From Shewanella sp. OMA3-2 (GTDB lineage Bacteria; Pseudomonadota; Gammaproteobacteria; Enterobacterales; Shewanellaceae), in NCBI RefSeq assembly GCF_021513195.1, contig NZ_CP090974.1, positions 2,926,001 through 2,990,000 of the forward strand: a DNA stretch of 64,000 nucleotides, written 5' to 3'. Of the stretch, positions 1 to 7,943 are shown in pieces. The notes under the pieces are model-generated. The model made no database searches and was not told where the DNA came from. It saw only the letters and a list, made by a program, of their open reading frames with translations. Made by a program: the position numbers and the translations under genes. How positions within the stretch are numbered: position 1 is the stretch's first letter; every line of letters begins with the position of its first letter.

Positions 1-396
1 AGTCATAACTTGGGGGGTAATCACTTCTGTACGAAGTAACACTCCAGGTAATCCTTGATGTAAAGACTGAAAAAAGTGTTGTAAATAAGTATCCCAAATA
101 TTATGCCCTGTGCCCAAAGTGAGCTGTAACAAGTTCTCTTGATGCAAACTAACATCTTGCTTTGCTTTTTCCCAAGCCGTTAACACCGCTTCAGCATGGC
201 CGAGCATTCTTTCCCCTGCTGGGGTTGGGTGAATATTATTACGAACACGATCGAATAACTCTACCCCGAGTAACGATTCTAACTGCTTAACCCTAAAACT
301 GACTGCACTGCGGGTTAAAAAAAGATTTTCAGCCGCCTTACCAAAATGTCGTGTCTTTGAAACCTCAAGAAAGGTCTTTAATAAATCCGTGTCCAT
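1..396 (-). CDS. hdfR: LysR-family transcriptional regulator HdfR, N-terminal part (runs off the window)
   Basis: The first 132 residues are present and the gene continues beyond base 1. The N-terminus (MDTDLLKTFLEVSKTRHFGK) followed by AAENLF, an SAVSFRVKQLE recognition helix and LGVELFDR is the LysR winged helix-turn-helix, and the wording closely follows E. coli HdfR, known there as a repressor of flhDC. The start of the effector-binding domain follows. It is divergent from maoP, the same arrangement as in E. coli, which supports orthology. The 106-bp shared intergenic region holds a large inverted repeat that could be its own operator. Family identity is certain; the HdfR name rests on the motif match plus synteny. 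Confidence 0.85.
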   Translation of the reverse strand, partial: MDTDLLKTFLEVSKTRHFGKAAENLFLTRSAVSFRVKQLESLLGVELFDRVRNNIHPTPAGERMLGHAEAVLTAWEKAKQDVSLHQENLLQLTLGTGHNIWDTYLQHFFQSLHQGLPGVLLRTEVITPQVMT

Positions 397-436
397 AAAA
401 ATTCTTCACCGAAATGGATAAAATATTTTGATTTAA

Positions 437-475
437 AAAAATTTCAAGCTGGCCAATACTCCAATTGAAATTTTT
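437..475. promoter_or_regulatory. Perfect 11-bp inverted repeat in the hdfR/maoP divergent region
   Basis: The arms AAAAATTTCAA (437-447) and TTGAAATTTTT (465-475) are exact inverted complements around a 17-bp centre. The element lies midway between the two divergent starts at 396 and 503. A LysR operator is the simplest reading. A MaoP-related site is also possible, because the E. coli MaoP partner site maoS lies beside maoP. The dyad is seen directly; its function is inferred. Confidence 0.5.
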
Positions 476-502
476 ATTCACTTAATCTTATAGGTAAATG
501 CC

Positions 503-940
503 ATGTCACAGCAATCATATACACATGTAGCTGCCAGTATTGACACTATAGCCAATGGCACAGCTAGCTTTGTGAGCAACAAGCGTTTTTACGACGATGT
601 TAATTTCCCAAAGGGGTTTAAACGTTGTGGAGACTTTACCAACAAGGAAGCTGAATTGCTTGAACAACATGGTCAAGCGCTGAAGAATTTATTTGAAGGC
701 ACACAACTGCCTTGTTCGCCAGATGAAGACCAATTTGTAAAAGTAACCCAAGGACTACTTCCACCGACGACTGCAATGGAATTACTATGGTCAAAATACA
801 CTCGGTTAGCCAAAGGTAAGCCGTTTTATGCCGTAGTTGGCACTATTCATAACCCTGGTCCATCAGCAAAAGTCGAAATAGAGATTGACTTCGATGACAT
901 CAGTGATGATGAAGAAGAAGCCTCAAGTACAGAAGACTAG
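503..940 (+). CDS. maoP: MaoP (YifE, DUF413), Ori macrodomain organisation protein
   Basis: This is a 145-residue protein of the YifE/DUF413 family. The core NKRFYDDVNFPKGFKRCGDF followed by TNKEAELLEQHG and the later ELLWSKYTRLAKG match the E. coli protein. In E. coli MaoP acts with the short site maoS to organise the Ori chromosomal macrodomain. Here the protein has about 23 extra N-terminal residues and a strongly acidic C-terminal tail (EIEIDFDDISDDEEE). The ATG at 503 is preceded by AGG about nine bases upstream. The gene is followed at once by a rho-independent terminator, so it is probably monocistronic. Divergent pairing with hdfR is conserved with E. coli. Confidence 0.9.
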   Translation: MSQQSYTHVAASIDTIANGTASFVSNKRFYDDVNFPKGFKRCGDFTNKEAELLEQHGQALKNLFEGTQLPCSPDEDQFVKVTQGLLPPTTAMELLWSKYTRLAKGKPFYAVVGTIHNPGPSAKVEIEIDFDDISDDEEEASSTED

Positions 941-974
941 ATAACGCCTAAGGGCTAAACACTCAAGTTTTGTA

Positions 975-1003
975 AATAAAGGGGCTTTCAGCTCCTTTAT
1001 TTT
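975..1003 (+). terminator. Rho-independent terminator after maoP
   Basis: AATAAAGGGGC (975-985) pairs with GCTCCTTTATT (991-1001) with one G-U pair around a 5-base loop, and a run of T follows. It lies 35 bases past the maoP stop. Confidence 0.8.
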
Positions 1004-1376
1004 TTGTTCGAGCTGTCAATTGTTGAATATAAGTGAGTCGCAAGCCCCATAGGACCGCTAATAGCTCGCCTTATAGTAAATAGAAACAACATAAAACAGG
1101 CCTTAATTCACATCTATCATCCTCCATACTGAAAAATTTTGATTTTAAGCAGCTTTAATGAAACAAAGTTTTTACATTTCATTACACAATGCTACAATTA
1201 TTATCGTGTTCTAGTGACAGTATTTTTGTCGCACACATTCAGTCCTGTTACTCGTGAATCTTTAATTGTTATTTTTCTTCTGTCGTCGTTTATTTAGAAG
1301 AAGCACTACGAGTAAACAATGTATATTGCCATCAATGAGCAATAACTATAAAAAGAAAAATCCGGAGTTTTTATTT
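1004..1376 (+). other. Non-coding stretch and long leader before the outer-membrane barrel gene
   Basis: I see no convincing coding region here. The reading frame is open from 1266 into the next gene, but the first 37 codons (rich in Phe, Arg and Lys) precede a clear signal peptide and lack a ribosome binding site, so I treat them as untranslated. A good sigma-70 promoter lies at 1171-1198, implying a leader of about 170 bases. Confidence 0.5.
1171..1198 (+). promoter_or_regulatory. Sigma-70 type promoter for the outer-membrane barrel gene
   Basis: TTTACA (1171-1176) and TACAAT (1193-1198), each 5 of 6 to consensus, are separated by 16 bases. Transcription from here would give a leader of about 170 bases before the ATG at 1377. 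Confidence 0.55.
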
Positions 1377-2297
1377 ATGTTCAAAACTTTGATGTCATGT
1401 GCCTTGCTATTTATAGCAACCTCAGCATTTGCCGACGAGAATAATGTCACCACCTCAGAATCTGTTTATGTTTTTCCAGATTCATTCTCCTTAAATATTG
1501 GTGGATTATATGCAAACTCTGACTCGTACATGGTCGTCACTAATCCTCGTACTGGTGGTACTTTTCCATTAGATTTTGAAGATGATCTAAACCTTAAAGA
1601 AAAACAATTTTTACCTTTTATAGAATTAGCCTACTCATTTAACCAAAGACACAATATTTATATAGATTTGAAGTCTTTACACCGCACAGCTGTGTCCCCT
1701 CAAATTGCGAAAGACTTTCAATTTACATTACCAGATTCAGATATTACCTATGATGTTGAAGCAGGCATCAGCTTAAAATCAACCTTAGATATTGATATTT
1801 TACGTTTAGGTTACGGTTATGATATTTGGCAAGGAGAGAACTACACAATAGGCGCATCTGTCGGTGTGCACACTATGTTCGTCAAAACGGCTTTTGAAGG
1901 TGAAATAGGGATTTGTGTACCAAACACTCAACTTGAACAGTATTGTGGCGAAAAAATCACCTCCCCTAGAGTTGTCGACAAGAGCTTAACGGCTCCATTG
2001 CCCAACTTTGGTGTTTATGGCCACTATGAGTTTATCTCTGGTTGGGTTTTTAAGGCTTACGCACAATATTTTTCACTTGAATATAATGATGCTGAAGGCT
2101 CTTTAGTTGATGTTCGGGCAGTAGTAGAAGCGGAATTAAACGAAAACTGGTCGTTAATCGCAGGCTTTAATTACTATGAAGTCGACATAGACTACGAGCA
2201 AACATTAACCGCTTTAGACCAAGAATTTTATATTGCTAACTATAATGTTAATTATAGCTTTACTGGACCGATGATTTCTGTGCAGTACACCTTTTAA
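1377..2297 (+). CDS. Putative outer-membrane beta-barrel protein of unknown function
   Basis: From the ATG at 1377 the protein has 306 residues and begins with a clean Sec signal peptide (MFKTLMSCALLFIATSAFAD, cleavage probably after SAFA). GGAG at 1364-1367 gives a proper ribosome binding site. The frame is open back to 1266 but that would bury the signal. The mature part alternates short amphipathic strands (for example SFSLNIGGLYANSD, ENWSLIAGFNYYEVDIDY) and ends in FTGPMISVQYTF. The terminal Phe and alternating hydrophobics are the usual signature of an outer-membrane barrel. Two cysteines (ICVPNTQLEQYC) may form an extracellular loop disulphide. I cannot name the family; ligand or porin role is unknown. 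Confidence 0.7.
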   Translation: MFKTLMSCALLFIATSAFADENNVTTSESVYVFPDSFSLNIGGLYANSDSYMVVTNPRTGGTFPLDFEDDLNLKEKQFLPFIELAYSFNQRHNIYIDLKSLHRTAVSPQIAKDFQFTLPDSDITYDVEAGISLKSTLDIDILRLGYGYDIWQGENYTIGASVGVHTMFVKTAFEGEIGICVPNTQLEQYCGEKITSPRVVDKSLTAPLPNFGVYGHYEFISGWVFKAYAQYFSLEYNDAEGSLVDVRAVVEAELNENWSLIAGFNYYEVDIDYEQTLTALDQEFYIANYNVNYSFTGPMISVQYTF

Positions 2298-2399
2298 ATC
2301 AAATTATTAAATATCACTCGGTACTGGTTTTTTAAGTTACACTCTGCTGTATTACTGTTATATTTTTTTATCACTACAATAGAGAATTAAAGGATTAGA

Positions 2400-3425
2400 A
2401 TGTCAACCACGCTTTTACAGCTTTCTGCAGCTAACTTAAAAAAAGCTGTACCTTTAATGCTTAAGTATCAAATACCTACAACGCCGACTAATTATGCGCT
2501 CTGGTATGCCTATGTAGGCGAGAAAAACCCACAGTTAAATGTAGAACTTGATAATGCCATCAAGCAAAATCAAACCTGCTCTCCTGTCACCAGTGAATTA
2601 TTATTTCGTAAACACGTCGCAGATCCTGTTGAACTTGATGTGCGTGATATGCGTAAAAACCTCGATGCCATGGTATGTGATTTATCTCAATCTTTAAAAG
2701 ACACCAATTCAGATACCGAATCATTTCAAGCACAGATTAATAAAGACTTTACCCGTTTAGCCGATCTTGAAAACCAAGGTTTTTCATTAGAACAAGTTAT
2801 CGGTGTCGTGCGTAACATAGTTAAAGAGTCTGAAAATATTCGCACCAGTACGATCTGTTTTACCCAGCAATTACAAAAAGCTCAATCTGAAATTGATACG
2901 CTTAAAACGCGCTTGGCTGAGTCGGAAAAAGATGTTCTATATGATTCATTAACTAATGTACTTAATCGTCGTGCTTTTGATGAAGATATCAATGCTCAAA
3001 TTGAATTAGCCCCAGAAGGCTGTTGTTTGATTTTAATTGATATTGATCATTTCAAAAAGTTTAACGACTCTTTTGGCCACCAACTTGGTGATCTTGTTTT
3101 AAAAACAGTGGCAAAACGTGTACAAGAAGCATGTCGTGACGGCATTAAGCTTTATCGCTTTGGTGGTGAAGAATTTGCTATTATTGTGCCCAAAAGCCAG
3201 CTAAGAGTTGCTCGCCATCTTGCAGAAGCAAATCGACGTGCAATAGAGAAACTCAGTGTAAAAGATAGACGCAGTGAAAAAATGATTGATTCGATCACCG
3301 CATCTTTTGGTGTGTCTGAATGGAAACCCAAGCAAGATGTCGGTCAACTAATAGAAGCCACTGACAAATTGCTTTATGAAGCTAAGCGACTGGGTCGTAA
3401 TCGTGTTATGCCAATATCTAACTAG
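2400..3425 (+). CDS. GGDEF-domain diguanylate cyclase
   Basis: A 341-residue protein predicted to make cyclic di-GMP from two GTP. The C-terminal GGDEF domain runs from about residue 175; the active-site loop is RFGGEEF (GGEEF 255-259) and the metal-site region is LILIDIDHFKKFND. The position of the inhibitory RxxD site, five residues before GGEEF, reads RDGI, so product inhibition at the canonical I-site is not expected. The N-terminal 170 residues carry no membrane segment and no sensor domain I recognise; they look helical and probably coiled-coil towards 155-178 (LQKAQSEIDTLKTRLAESEKD). The start at 2400 follows AAAGGAT. It converges on the sortase gene with only 11 bases between stops. 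Confidence 0.9.
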   Translation: MSTTLLQLSAANLKKAVPLMLKYQIPTTPTNYALWYAYVGEKNPQLNVELDNAIKQNQTCSPVTSELLFRKHVADPVELDVRDMRKNLDAMVCDLSQSLKDTNSDTESFQAQINKDFTRLADLENQGFSLEQVIGVVRNIVKESENIRTSTICFTQQLQKAQSEIDTLKTRLAESEKDVLYDSLTNVLNRRAFDEDINAQIELAPEGCCLILIDIDHFKKFNDSFGHQLGDLVLKTVAKRVQEACRDGIKLYRFGGEEFAIIVPKSQLRVARHLAEANRRAIEKLSVKDRRSEKMIDSITASFGVSEWKPKQDVGQLIEATDKLLYEAKRLGRNRVMPISN

Positions 3426-3436
3426 TTATTGGTCCA

Positions 3437-4063
3437 TTAAATCAAGTTTGATGGACTTATTGATATAGCCTTTGCTTCAACAATGTAACGAAGGTCTGCA
3501 TCACCTCCCAATTTATCAAATGGGTAGCAGGTTATTAAGGTTAATCGACTGTCATCTGTCATGGCCATTTCATCAACTTGGGTTTCATGTACGACTCGTA
3601 AATCAGTCACTATATAACGAGTGTACTGACCCTGGGCATTTTGCAACTCGATAGTATCACCCAATGTTAAGTACTTCAGTTTCAGAAAGTGGCTATCTCG
3701 ATGTCCTGCAATAATAGTATTCCCTTGCTCACCTACATTCGCCCCACCTAAATATAAACCAGGGCCAAATGCCAATGTTCTGCCCGAGATCCCCGCCAAG
3801 ACATAAATATCTTGTTTGCTTAGTTTTTTCCGTTGATCAATAAAACGAATTTTTGCCACCGGATGAGTATCAGCCCAAGACCAAGGTTTATGCGGTTTGT
3901 TATCAATCAAGGTTTGTACAAATGCACGCTCAATCAAATACTGAGCAAAATGGGCTTTAGTTTGCATGTAACCTCCTTTTATAATCATTGCTGACGCCAT
4001 AAGTAACAAAGTACAAAAAATTATCCATGGCAAGTTAATTGATCTTATAAATCTAGCTAACAT
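3437..4063 (-). CDS. Sortase of the proteobacterial dedicated (marine) sortase system
   Basis: A 208-residue membrane-anchored transpeptidase. One N-terminal membrane segment (LPWIIFCTLLLMASAMII) is followed by a sortase fold with the three catalytic residues visible: His121 in TIIAGHRD, Cys179 in TLITCYP and Arg192 in DADLRYIV. It should cleave an LPxT-type signal and transfer the protein to an acceptor that is unknown in Gram-negative bacteria. The start chosen is the ATG at 4063, which has GGAG seven bases upstream and sits 4 bases after the stop of the upstream gene. A GTG at 4078 would add five residues and overlap that gene. The gene upstream encodes the evident substrate, so the two are translationally linked. 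Confidence 0.9.
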   Translation of the reverse strand: MLARFIRSINLPWIIFCTLLLMASAMIIKGGYMQTKAHFAQYLIERAFVQTLIDNKPHKPWSWADTHPVAKIRFIDQRKKLSKQDIYVLAGISGRTLAFGPGLYLGGANVGEQGNTIIAGHRDSHFLKLKYLTLGDTIELQNAQGQYTRYIVTDLRVVHETQVDEMAMTDDSRLTLITCYPFDKLGGDADLRYIVEAKAISISPSNLI

Positions 4064-4067
4064 AATG

Positions 4068-6209
4068 TTACTCCGCACTTTTTAGAATAAGCCTTTGTGC
4101 AGGTAATAAACCTTTTAGCCACAGACCGTAGAGTAAGGTCAACGCTAATAAACTCATTCCTACCAGCAACCATAAACGACTCGCCGTTGCTGTCTGTGGC
4201 AGCACACCTTGTTGGCTCGCATTAGTTTGCCATCCAGCAGGTAATAACGTCGCTAATTGATGCTCAGGCTTATTAGATTGATGCGGATTCACCGGAGTAA
4301 CATCTACCGCCAGTAGACTGGTTTGGTTACTGACTAAATGGTACTGCATAGCTAACGCTTCGACTTGCCTTGCAACTTTTTGACGATTCGCATGACTTTG
4401 ACTTAGCTCCAACGCGGTTATTTGCGTATTAGCCCACAGTAAATCAATTCCCATTGCTGCTCGGCCCAAGTTAAAATCCAGCTGTTGTTGCCAATATTGA
4501 CCATTTATATGGCCCGAAATAATCACTGGCTGCAGTTGATGTTCGGGTATTTTAAAGCTGACTGTCACCGGATTTTTTTGATAAACATCATCAATTTGTG
4601 CAGGCCAATAATCTGGTACGCTACCATCAAGAAAATATAATTCAACATCGGTTAATATCGGCTGACTTATTTTGGTCAATAGCTGGGATATTTTTTGCTC
4701 AACCTCCGCTGATTTACCGATATAAGTGAAGGTACCTCGTCCGACGCTAGCTGCACGTGTCATAAAGTGTGAGTTAGGTGCTGAACCAATCCCGACCGTA
4801 AATAGCCTTGAATCTTCTAGTTGGTGGCTAATTTGTTCAAATAACTTCGCCTCATTTGATACCGCACCATCTGTCATAAAGATAACTTGTCTTAGGCTAC
4901 CTTCTTTGCGGCTAGCATTAGTACTGCTAGTCAATGCCCTGTCCAATGCGGGTGCCATTTCAGTACCACCATCCGCATTTAAAGAACTAATGAATCGCTT
5001 TGCCTCTTGTAAATACAGACTATTCGCTGGTTTTGCTTCATTGAACAATGCACTGACATTAGAATTAAATTCAATAATATTAAAGCTGTCTGTAGGTTTA
5101 AGTCCTGTTAAGGCAATACTTAACGCCTGCTTAGCTTGAATGATGGACTCTCCAGCCATTGAGCCTGATGTATCAATAACCAGAATTAATTCTCGATTAA
5201 TTTGCTGCAAAGTCCTAGGGGCTAAACTTGGCGGAAACACCATAGCCATCGCATATACATCTTTTGGTTGATCAATCGTTAAGCCATTATCTGGTTTTTT
5301 GGGATAAGTTTTACCTGTTTGAAAAAAAACTGTGGCAGCCACTTCATCACCGACATTGGTTTGCCACTGTAAAACAAAATCACGATCTAACGGCACTTTC
5401 CCTTGCAGGCTTATATTCGTTTTTCGCCCATTTTGATCTTGTTGTATATCGTGATAAGGACTGCTTAATTGGGTAATATCAAAACCACCGTCTATGTCGA
5501 TATTTATCGATACCTTATGGCTTGGTGATGTATTTTTTCCCTCGGAATGACTCTGCACACCTGAGAAATCAACTGTGGGGGATATTAGCTGTTTTGCTTC
5601 AGAGAATTCACTGCGTTGAAAATCAGGTCTATAGCGCGGCGCGACCACTAGCGGAAAACGTAAGCTGAACAAACCATCTTGATAGCTAATTGTTTGCAGA
5701 TAAGTAATTTCAACGCTGACTTGCTGTAATGGACCAATATTAGCCAGTTGAGTGGTAAACACATTCGAGCGTTGCTGACTGACTAAACTCGCTTGCTTGC
5801 CTTGTTTTTTAGCTTGTTCAAATTGCTGTTTAGCCTGTTGCTTAGGTTTGATCATGCCTTCAATTACACGGTCGCCAATCAGCAAGTTCATTCCATCAAC
5901 CGCAGCATTGTCAGGTAATGGGAACACATATTTTGCATCAACCCAGCTGTCTTCAACATTATTAAAAATCTGTTTTACCGTCACTCTATTCACTAACCCT
6001 GACACCGTCATTTCAACCTGGGTATCTAGGGCAAACATCTGTTTATACTGATTATTAATATGATAACTGATCAAACCTTGGGTGATTTCGTCAGCTTCAG
6101 CTGTCGTATTTGGGTTCGAATATGCATTTTGTGATGCCATGCTCGAATAGGAAAAACTTAAACAACATGCGCTGATTAGGCACAACCAAAAGGGTAATTT
6201 GACGAACAT
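4068..6209 (-). CDS. Sortase target protein with VIT and von Willebrand A domains
   Basis: A 713-residue secreted protein matching the known marine sortase target family. Order of parts: signal peptide (about 1-26), a VIT domain (about 45-175; YVFPLPDNAAVDGM is characteristic), a linker, then a VWA domain with the MIDAS motif DTSGS at 346-350 and the later TDGAVSNE. The C-terminus has a complete sorting signal: LPQTA at 670-674, a hydrophobic stretch (about 680-697) and a short tail with basic residues. The adjacent sortase should cut between Thr and Ala. VIT/VWA proteins usually act in protein-protein or matrix contacts. A ribosome binding site AAGGAGAT precedes the ATG, and a stem-loop lies just upstream of it. 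Confidence 0.92.
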   Translation of the reverse strand: MFVKLPFWLCLISACCLSFSYSSMASQNAYSNPNTTAEADEITQGLISYHINNQYKQMFALDTQVEMTVSGLVNRVTVKQIFNNVEDSWVDAKYVFPLPDNAAVDGMNLLIGDRVIEGMIKPKQQAKQQFEQAKKQGKQASLVSQQRSNVFTTQLANIGPLQQVSVEITYLQTISYQDGLFSLRFPLVVAPRYRPDFQRSEFSEAKQLISPTVDFSGVQSHSEGKNTSPSHKVSINIDIDGGFDITQLSSPYHDIQQDQNGRKTNISLQGKVPLDRDFVLQWQTNVGDEVAATVFFQTGKTYPKKPDNGLTIDQPKDVYAMAMVFPPSLAPRTLQQINRELILVIDTSGSMAGESIIQAKQALSIALTGLKPTDSFNIIEFNSNVSALFNEAKPANSLYLQEAKRFISSLNADGGTEMAPALDRALTSSTNASRKEGSLRQVIFMTDGAVSNEAKLFEQISHQLEDSRLFTVGIGSAPNSHFMTRAASVGRGTFTYIGKSAEVEQKISQLLTKISQPILTDVELYFLDGSVPDYWPAQIDDVYQKNPVTVSFKIPEHQLQPVIISGHINGQYWQQQLDFNLGRAAMGIDLLWANTQITALELSQSHANRQKVARQVEALAMQYHLVSNQTSLLAVDVTPVNPHQSNKPEHQLATLLPAGWQTNASQQGVLPQTATASRLWLLVGMSLLALTLLYGLWLKGLLPAQRLILKSAE

Positions 6210-6221
6210 AACATCTCCTTT

Positions 6222-6242
6222 GCGGCATGTTATTCATGCCGC
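6222..6242 (-). promoter_or_regulatory. Intercistronic stem-loop between pdsO and the sortase target gene
   Basis: GCGGCATG (6222-6229) and CATGCCGC (6235-6242) form a perfect 8-bp stem with a 5-base loop. In the transcribed direction it ends a few bases before the AAGGAGAT ribosome binding site of the target gene and has no U-run after it. It is therefore more likely an mRNA stability or translation-control element than a terminator. Confidence 0.5.
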
Positions 6243-6276
6243 TAACTAAATCCATAACGTGGAACAAACGGTTAAA

Positions 6277-7017
6277 TTAATTGGCAGCTAATTGCGCACT
6301 TTCAGGAATAAGCGTGAGTGTTACACGACGGTCAAAAAAATCATTTTCAAAATTTTGGGTTTGATGCACAGGTGCGCTGGCACCATAGGCTTGACCTTGT
6401 AAACGTGACTTATCAATCCCTTGGGCGACAATATAATGGGTCACTTCAAGTAAACGCTGTTCCGATAACGCTTGGTTATAATCATCATTACCACGACGGT
6501 CGGCAAACCCCATTAGATCAACATTAAGTTCAGGCATCGATGCCATCATGTAAGCCACATTATCTAACTGTTGCTTAAACAAAGGTTCAATTTGGCTGGA
6601 ACCTGTCTTAAATTGCACATTCATGCCAATACTTAATTCTGTTAAGGTTTGTTGTTGATGTGCTTGAACACGCGCTAATTCTGATTTCATTTGTACTAAG
6701 GATTGCTGCTGTTGATCCATTTGTGCAATTTTTTGGCTCGTCTCATTAATTTCATATTGCTGCTGCGATAATAAAGACTGTTGTGTTTTAATCTCAGAGT
6801 TATCCCCTACAGACTTACCAATTAATGAGCCGGTTAATCCACCAATAAAAGCACCAATAGGCCCGCCTACTACGGCCCCTAATATTATCCCGGAACTTAA
6901 GCCAACAAGTTCTTCAGTATTTTCACGTTCAGGTACTACATTAATTTGAGCTGCGTAGCTTATATTGGTAAACAGTACTGATGAGATAACGGCGATAGCG
7001 ACCAGTTGCTTTTTCAT
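6277..7017 (-). CDS. pdsO: PdsO, sortase-associated OmpA-like protein
   Basis: A 246-residue exported protein. It has a signal peptide (cleavage probably after SYAA near residue 23), then a glycine-zipper segment (SGIILGAVVGGPIGAFIGG, about 41-72) that probably inserts in or associates with a membrane. A glutamine-rich coiled coil (about 78-125) follows, then a C-terminal OmpA-type peptidoglycan-binding domain (MNVQFKTGSSQIEP ... VDLMGFADRRG ... NQALSEQRLLEV). This order is that of the PdsO family, found only beside dedicated sortases. It heads a minus-strand operon with the target and sortase. A role in tethering the system to the wall or outer membrane is inferred. Confidence 0.88.
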   Translation of the reverse strand: MKKQLVAIAVISSVLFTNISYAAQINVVPERENTEELVGLSSGIILGAVVGGPIGAFIGGLTGSLIGKSVGDNSEIKTQQSLLSQQQYEINETSQKIAQMDQQQQSLVQMKSELARVQAHQQQTLTELSIGMNVQFKTGSSQIEPLFKQQLDNVAYMMASMPELNVDLMGFADRRGNDDYNQALSEQRLLEVTHYIVAQGIDKSRLQGQAYGASAPVHQTQNFENDFFDRRVTLTLIPESAQLAAN

Positions 7018-7101
7018 AATGACATTCCTGTTTTTAATATTGATAAATGAGTTGTTCGATATGAGCCCTCGACTCGATGAAACTATTAAACAACACAGAA
7101 A

Positions 7102-7162
7102 TGGCTATTTATGGGTTTAAAAATGGCAATCTTATGCTCAATTGTGGCAACAAAATGGCAAT
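7102..7162. promoter_or_regulatory. Helically phased TGGCAA direct repeats, candidate PdsR operator
   Basis: TGGCTA at 7102 and TGGCAA at 7124, 7145 and 7156 lie in the same orientation with start-to-start spacings of 22, 21 and 11 bases, that is two, two and one helical turns. Two copies are part of the longer repeat AAAATGGCAAT (7120-7130 and 7152-7162). OmpR/PhoP-type regulators bind direct half-sites spaced about 11 bases apart. A plausible pdsR promoter (TTGATT 7162-7167, TATAAA 7186-7191, 18-base spacer) starts at the last repeat. The spacing is seen directly; binding by PdsR is inferred. Confidence 0.55.
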
Positions 7163-7238
7163 TGATTTTGAACCCTTTAACCCGCTATAAATTACTGTAT
7201 AGTCACAACAATAAACAGATTATGGAATTTGCTGATTA

Positions 7239-7928
7239 ATGAAACGCATCGCGATTGTTGAAGATGAAGCCGCTATTCGCGACAACTATAAAGAAGTACT
7301 TCAGCAGCAAGGTTACAGTGTACAAGCCTACCCTAACCGCCCAACGGCGATGTTAGCCTTTAATGCTCGCCTACCCGATCTAGCCATCATTGATATCGGC
7401 CTTGAAGGGGAAATTGATGGTGGTTTTACCTTGTGCCAATCTTTACGAGCCATGTCGAGTAGCTTGCCGATTATCTTTCTCACCGCACGAAGTGGCGATT
7501 TTGATACCGTTTGTGGTTTAAGGCTAGGAGCTGATGACTATCTCACCAAAGATGTCAGTTTCCCGCATTTATTGGCGCGTATTGCGGCATTATTCCGTCG
7601 CTCCGAATTGATTGGTTCAAGCCCGATTGAAGATAATCTAATGATACGCAATCATTTACAAATTGACGGTAACCGTATTCAGGTAACTTGGAAGCTCCAG
7701 CCGATTGAATTAACCGTTACCGAGTTTTGGATGGTACACGCTATGGCTAAACATCCAGGACATGTCCGTAGCCGACAGGATTTAATGCAAGAAGCAAAAA
7801 TTTATGTGGATGACAGCACGATTACTTCCCATGTAAAGCGGATACGAAAGAAGTTTTTAGCCATCGACAATGAATTTGATTGTATCGATACCGTGTATGG
7901 CATGGGTTATCGTTGGGATAGTGTATAA
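7239..7928 (+). CDS. pdsR: PdsR, response regulator of the dedicated sortase system
   Basis: A 229-residue OmpR-family regulator. The receiver domain (1-120) has the acidic pocket VEDEAA, the phosphoacceptor Asp52 in LAIIDIGLEG, and Lys in YLTKDVSFP. The insertion GLEGEIDGGFTLCQ after the Asp is longer than in most relatives. The C-terminal winged helix (about 130-229) contains VTEFWMVHAMAKHPGHVRSR and the recognition region TITSHVKRIRKKF, ending in YGMGYRWDSV. It lies 15 bases before pdsS and is divergent from pdsO, so it probably controls both the pdsO-target-sortase operon and its own. Confidence 0.92.
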   Translation: MKRIAIVEDEAAIRDNYKEVLQQQGYSVQAYPNRPTAMLAFNARLPDLAIIDIGLEGEIDGGFTLCQSLRAMSSSLPIIFLTARSGDFDTVCGLRLGADDYLTKDVSFPHLLARIAALFRRSELIGSSPIEDNLMIRNHLQIDGNRIQVTWKLQPIELTVTEFWMVHAMAKHPGHVRSRQDLMQEAKIYVDDSTITSHVKRIRKKFLAIDNEFDCIDTVYGMGYRWDSV

Positions 7929-7943
7929 AGGAAACGGTTATAC

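Noticed and set aside
1266..1376. Longer N-terminus for the outer-membrane barrel protein
   Set aside because: It would put 37 basic and Phe-rich residues before a clear signal peptide, and the ribosome binding site is at 1364-1367 before ATG 1377.
3432..3456. GTCCAT/ATGGAC stem between the cyclase and sortase genes as a terminator
   Set aside because: The stem is 6 bp with a 13-base loop, lacks a T-run and lies in the sortase coding end.
4726..5139. Plus-strand open frame of 137 codons inside the sortase target gene
   Set aside because: It is antisense to the VWA domain, has no ribosome binding site and shows no family motif.
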